NCBI RefSeq assembly: GCF_028389875.1
Contig: NC_084667.1
Coordinates: 58,568,570-58,632,569, forward strand
Length of the DNA: 64,000 nt
Reading direction: 5' to 3'
From: Rhea pennata
Taxonomy: Eukaryota > Chordata > Aves > Rheiformes > Rheidae
Part shown: positions 60,501-64,000 of the stretch, one piece after another
Layout: every line of letters starts with the position of its first letter
How positions within the stretch are numbered: position 1 is the first letter of the stretch
Program-made: the position numbers and the translations under genes
Notes under the pieces: model-generated
What the model was told of the DNA's origin: nothing
Databases searched by the model: none
Seen by the model: the letters and a program-made list of their open reading frames with translations, nothing else

Positions 60501-61080
60501 GCACGACTTGGCGGGCTGTGTAAAAGAGCGCACCGAAACAGCCACGGGAGCAGGCTGCAGAGACGCCCTGCGCGGCGGCCGCCTCGTCCAGCTGGCGCGG
60601 CAGCCCCTCGGGGACGGCCGAGGGCATCGGCAGGGGGGTGTCCCGTGGCCATGCAGGTCTAGGCTGCAGCGGCTGTAAAACCCCCGCCGGTCCGGCGACC
60701 GCAGGAGACGCACGGGACGTGGTGCTCCCCGTGGGCCTGGCCCACGCGGTGCCGGCGCTCGAGGAGCGTTGCGTTACGGCGGGTTTCCTTGCCTCTCCCA
60801 GCTGCTGCGGTCGCTGTGTACAAAGAGTGGCTTCCAAACACCAACTTCGAAACCGCTTCCAACTGGGAGGAAGGCAGAGTCCCGTGTGCCAGCGATGTGA
60901 TTCACTTTGAGAGGGACAAGGTACCTGTGGCTCTTTTTTTTTTTTTTTTTTAAACCCCAAAAATATAACATTTGGAAAAATTCCTCACCTGCTCATGGAA
61001 AATGCCCTGAGGCCTTTTTTTTGCTTTTCTTGCAGGCCATCTCTGTGTTTGTCAGGTCTCCCCACCCCGTGAAGGACATG
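57480..61080 (+). CDS. AMN: Amnionless (AMN), 5' part: coding exons 1-3, residues 1-69
   Basis: AMN is a type I membrane protein that assembles with cubilin into cubam, the endocytic receptor for intrinsic factor-B12, albumin and other ligands, and brings cubilin to the apical membrane. Three exons join in frame to 207 nt. The protein starts MKSPFFFLGCLQLLAAA, a clear signal peptide, then AVYKEWLPNTNFETASNW, which aligns without gaps to human AVSKLWVPNTDFDVAANW. Exon lengths of 43, 119 and 45 nt put the exon 3/4 junction after c.207, exactly where human AMN has it (the known Imerslund-Grasbeck mutation is c.208-2A>G). C43 aligns with human C43. The gene continues beyond the window: no exon starting like LLPLDGE was found by 64000. 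It follows TRAF3 in the same orientation, as in human. Residues 35 and 39 lack the sequons recalled in human AMN. Confidence 0.9.
57523..60801 (+). other. AMN intron 1
   Basis: GT-AG intron of 3.3 kb with a CpG-rich segment near 58000-58160, a G-rich run (58419-58434), a 19-nt hairpin (58368-58386), a pyrimidine tract at about 59489-59521 and a strongly CpG-rich segment at about 60400-60780 just before exon 2. No other gene recognised. Open frames on both strands overlap each other and look like composition effects. Confidence 0.8.
60802..60920 (+). CDS. AMN: AMN coding exon 2
   Basis: 119 nt. The acceptor cctctcccag ends at 60801 and donor gtacct starts at 60921. Residues 15 (split codon) to 54 include AVYKEWLPNTNFETASNWEE, GRVPCASDVIHF and ERDK. 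The W24, P26, N27, T28, F30, N35, W36, P42 and C43 positions match the human protein. An overlapping minus-strand open frame (60346-60960) is a shadow. Confidence 0.93.
60921..61035 (+). other. AMN intron 2
   Basis: Very short GT-AG intron of 115 nt. It contains a 20-nt T run (60935-60951 region) and ends in a T-rich tract before tgcag. Confidence 0.88.
61036..61080 (+). CDS. AMN: AMN coding exon 3
   Basis: 45 nt, phase 0 at both ends. The acceptor ttttcttgcag ends at 61035 and donor gtaagg starts at 61081. Residues 55-69 read AISVFVRSPHPVKDM, aligning with human MVSVLVQEGHAVSDM. The equal length and the shared M69 at the junction support the call. Confidence 0.9.
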
Positions 61081-61103
61081 GTAAGGCTGGGCACTGGCGC
61101 ACA

Positions 61104-61120
61104 GGGCGGGCTGGGGGGGG
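61104..61120 (+). promoter_or_regulatory. G-quadruplex motif just after AMN exon 3
   Basis: gggcgggctgggggggg offers four G3 tracts with loops of 1, 2 and 1-2 nt. It starts 24 nt after the exon 3 end and lies on the transcribed RNA strand, where G-runs often act as intronic splicing enhancers. Confidence 0.5.
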
Positions 61121-61889
61121 AGCACAGTTAACGCGGGGTCGCAACGCGGCGGTACCGGAAACCTCCCTCCCACATGGGACTTGGACATTTTGCTCCTTAG
61201 TCCAGTCCGACTTGCAGAGAAGCCTCAGCTGGGGTGTGAAACAAGATTTACAGCAGCCCATGTTGGTCCGTGTTCTTGTGGAAATTATGGAAATTAGAGG
61301 TGGAGCCAGAAAATCCCCTTCTGTGATTATCTTTTCTTCTTAGTTTTTGTTTTAAAGACAATTTCTGTTGGAAGAAATTTGTTTTTTTTTTCCTCCCAAG
61401 AGGAAAGAAAAAAAAATCAGGAGCTGAAACCTTTGCAGTAGTCTGTTTAGGAAGCACCAAATCGTGGCAGAACAGGGACTCGCCCCAAGCAGAAGCTGAG
61501 TGAAGCTGACATAAAAATATTTTTAAATGAAAACAAACTGTTTTGGGAAACCCTAAAGCATAGCTCAAGAAATTTTCTTTCCAAACGCTGTTGCTTTTTA
61601 CCCTTTTCTTCGGCAACGCCGGGGCAGGCGCGGTGTGACGTGCCCAGCACTGCGGAAGCGGCGTGCTGGAATCGGAGACCGGAGCGGGCTGCAGGGCCAA
61701 GCCTGGCCCGGGCGCCAGGAGCCCGTCCGTGCCGGGAGCCGCCAGCGAACCGGGGAGGGTTTGCTTGTTTTTACAAAATCCAAAGGCTCTGCAGGGGAGA
61801 CAACGTTAAAAGCTCGTGGGCGGCGTGGCCCCAGCTTTATTTTGGAGCAAAGAGGGTTTCTTCATGGAAAAAGCACCCCGGGGTGGGGT

Positions 61890-62130
61890 GACTTGCCCAC
61901 CGTCGAGGCGCCCGGGCCACGTGGTGGGATCTGGCCCTGGAGCTTCCTACTGCGCCGGCCGGGAGCTGCTCGCGTCGCCGGGCCGGGCCGGGCCGCCGGT
62001 TTGGGGTCGGAGGGAGGCTGCAGCCTGGCCGCGGTGCCTTTCCTCTTTTCTCAGCCGTTAAATCCCAGCAAGCCCCGGAGATTTATGTGGTCTGGTTTGT
62101 TCGGGTTGTCTCCGCCGCTAATAGATTTGA
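61890..62130. other. CpG-rich segment
   Basis: Dense CG dinucleotides and GC-boxes such as ccgggccgggccgggccg. It is one of several such segments in 58-63.9 kb. It could be a CpG island with its own promoter activity, or merely the high-GC composition of the region. Confidence 0.45.
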
Positions 62131-64000
62131 TGCTTTAATAGCGCCCGGTGCCACGTTTAACTCCTCTACAAATATTGGGAGGAGTTGCTTTATTTTCATG
62201 GCATTTTAAATATGAATTTTCAAAGGAAAGAATATACTCTGGAAATACGTACAAACACCATGTAATGAATGATGTGGAATTTACCTAGAGAAGAAAAGAG
62301 CAAAATATCACTCTGGTAGGTTTTATTTTACTTGCAGATGGATGTATAATATTTCTCAAGTGCTTTCATCGGAGGCCTGCAAAGCGCATAACTGCGAAGC
62401 GACATTGCTCGTTATAGCCTTAGCCTTGCAAAAGCCAAGCCTGGGAAGCCCCGAGGCTGGCCCCGCGCTCCGACCGGCGGCGCGGGGGGCGAAGCAGGGG
62501 CTCCGTGCGGGCGCCCGGCAGCCGCCCGCCCCGAAGCCAAGCACCTGGGCTTGGTCTCAGCTGTCCGGAGAATTAATCACTTAAACCAGCAGGAATTCAT
62601 TAAGCTTTCGAGTCGCCATGGAGATGCTATGCAGTCTTTGGTCAAAAAAAAGAAAATAAATAAAGGGAGGCTGCTGCTGGCTGCAGGATCAGAGGACAAA
62701 ATGCGCAGCCGGCGAGGAGCTTGCGGGCGGACAGTGCCTGCTGCCGCGGGGAGCCCGTCCTTCGGCCTCCCCCAGCCCTCCTCTGCCTTGCGGGGCTGTC
62801 ACCGGGGCGTGCGCACGTGCAGTCCTGTATGCATTTATGTACGGGCCCAGGGACCGAAACGGGCCGCCCGAGCCGGCGTGGCCTGGGGTGTTCGCTGTGC
62901 ATGGCGATGGGGCAGAGTGTAGGTGTACCGGGACTTCAAAATATCCGTGTTTGTACTTCCAGACAGGTTGGTTTTGCTGCATTCCCACTGCTATTTCTGT
63001 GCATATACGTGTGTGTATATAAACGAAAGCAAAGTCGGGGCTGGGAGCAGGTTATCATTATAAGAAAATCATTTTTTAGTTTCTGTTTTGGTTGAATTTT
63101 TTTTGTCAGGCCAACTTTTGAAGGAGAAAATGGGAGTTTGCTGTGCGTGGGGGAAGCCCGTGAAATTCTCAGGCCAGACTGTCCGGGAGTTTCTGAGAAC
63201 GGTGCTGGAGCAGGATTTCACTTGGGTGATGCTAAGTGGGAAAGAACATAATTCTTGCGAGCTGCTGAGGCCTCTCTGGTGGAGAAGGCAGGGGATGAGC
63301 GCGGCGGGCACCACGCAGGCGTCGCAAGCACGGCTCGGCACTCCTCACGCATGCGTGTGCGTGGACCAGGCTGGGAACTCGCAGTGAGATTGTGGCCGTC
63401 GCCGTCTGTTTTCGCTGCCCTGAGCTTGACTTAGTGCAGATCCTGCAGAAGACAGTGTTCAGCCCACACGGCAGCCACTTGCAGCCTGGAGGGAGGGAGA
63501 AAAAAAACGTGCATCAGATGGGATCTAAGAAGTAGGAAGTGATTTTTTTATCCTCACGGCATAAAAAAAAAAAAATGCATTATCCAGTTCCTCGCTCGGT
63601 GCTGTTTGGAAGTCTCCAGCTCAGCGCCTCCCTGGAGCAGACTCCTACCTACCCTGCGGGAACCCAGTTCCCACTTACACTTCCGAAGAAGGGGCGGCAG
63701 CAGCAGCCGACGGCCGCGTGCTGCCGGGATCGCGGGCTCGGCTTCTCCCGCTTTGGCGCGGCGGCTTTCCTTACGCAGGACCTAAGGACTGCTCTGCTTC
63801 TTGCTCTGGAAGTGCTCGGCTCTGCGGGTTTGAAGCCCGGCAGCTCCCATCGCCCTCCGTCCGGCGTGGCCATAGCGGAGCACCTGGGAGCCTATTTCTC
63901 AGGATGAGGCCAGAGTTGTTTTTAGAGCTTAATCCTCCCCATGCTTTCCCACTTCCAGACTCATTTATTGTCCAATTCGGTGGTTATTTAGTCTAAAAAA

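Larger units (their letters stand above)
61081..64000 (+). other. AMN intron 3 (left part), running off the window
   Basis: No further AMN exon is recognisable up to the end of the window, so this intron is at least 2.9 kb. It is GC-rich with CpG-rich segments near 61620-61760, 61890-62130, 62450-62540 and 62690-62890, and a quadruplex motif at 61104-61120. Open frames on both strands are numerous but overlapping and unrecognised. Confidence 0.65.

Noticed and set aside
60346..60960. 204-residue minus-strand open frame over AMN exon 2
   Set aside because: The plus strand here encodes the conserved AMN exon; the minus frame is its shadow extended by GC-rich intron.
61635..62138. 167-residue open frame in AMN intron 3
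   Set aside because: GC-rich, not recognised, several overlapping frames in the same place; no homology to AMN.
63779..63907. Possible AMN exon 4 after acceptor ttacgcag, with LALEVLGSAG in frame
   Set aside because: Human exon 4 starts LLPLDGELVLASG; the similarity here is only a few hydrophobic residues, the following residues do not align, and the frame ends at TGA.

Overview
The window is vertebrate nuclear DNA, almost certainly from a bird. It carries CR1 LINE 3' fragments in the orientation and form seen in bird genomes, old MIR-type amniote SINE remains, low repeat density, compact GT-AG genes, and the TRAF3-AMN gene order known from other amniotes (for example human 14q32). Species cannot be told from the sequence alone. 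There are no bacterial-type operons, CRISPR arrays or intact mobile elements.

Layout. Positions 1-15740 are non-coding and lie upstream of the first coding exon of TRAF3, most likely inside its 5' UTR intron; no promoter-like CpG island is present there. Positions 15741-43075 hold the complete TRAF3 coding sequence on the + strand: ten coding exons, all with GT-AG introns, joining to 1704 nt (567 residues plus stop). The protein has an N-terminal RING, TRAF-type zinc fingers, a coiled coil and a C-terminal MATH/TRAF-C domain, and is very close to human TRAF3 (568 residues). Positions 43076 to about 50420 are the long TRAF3 3' UTR, ending at a well-formed poly(A) site. Positions about 50.5-57.4 kb are an intergenic stretch with no gene I can support; base composition rises sharply in GC from about 53-54 kb. 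Positions 57480-61080 contain the first three coding exons of AMN (amnionless), also on the + strand, with exon lengths of 43, 119 and 45 nt. That is exactly the human exon structure up to codon 69. The remaining AMN exons are not in the window, so the gene is cut by its right edge. AMN introns are GC- and CpG-rich.

The two genes are neighbours but not functionally linked. TRAF3 is an intracellular signalling adaptor that restrains non-canonical NF-kB (through NIK turnover) and supports type I interferon induction. AMN is a membrane protein that with cubilin forms the cubam endocytic receptor in gut, kidney and yolk sac.

I do not see a previously undescribed biological system here. The best leads are small: a recursive-splice or 17-nt microexon motif just upstream of TRAF3 coding exon 5, a perfect 37-bp x 4 polypyrimidine minisatellite in a TRAF3 intron, two near-perfect hairpins in TRAF3 introns, loss of both N-terminal N-glycosylation sequons in AMN, and a G-quadruplex motif immediately after the AMN exon 3 donor.
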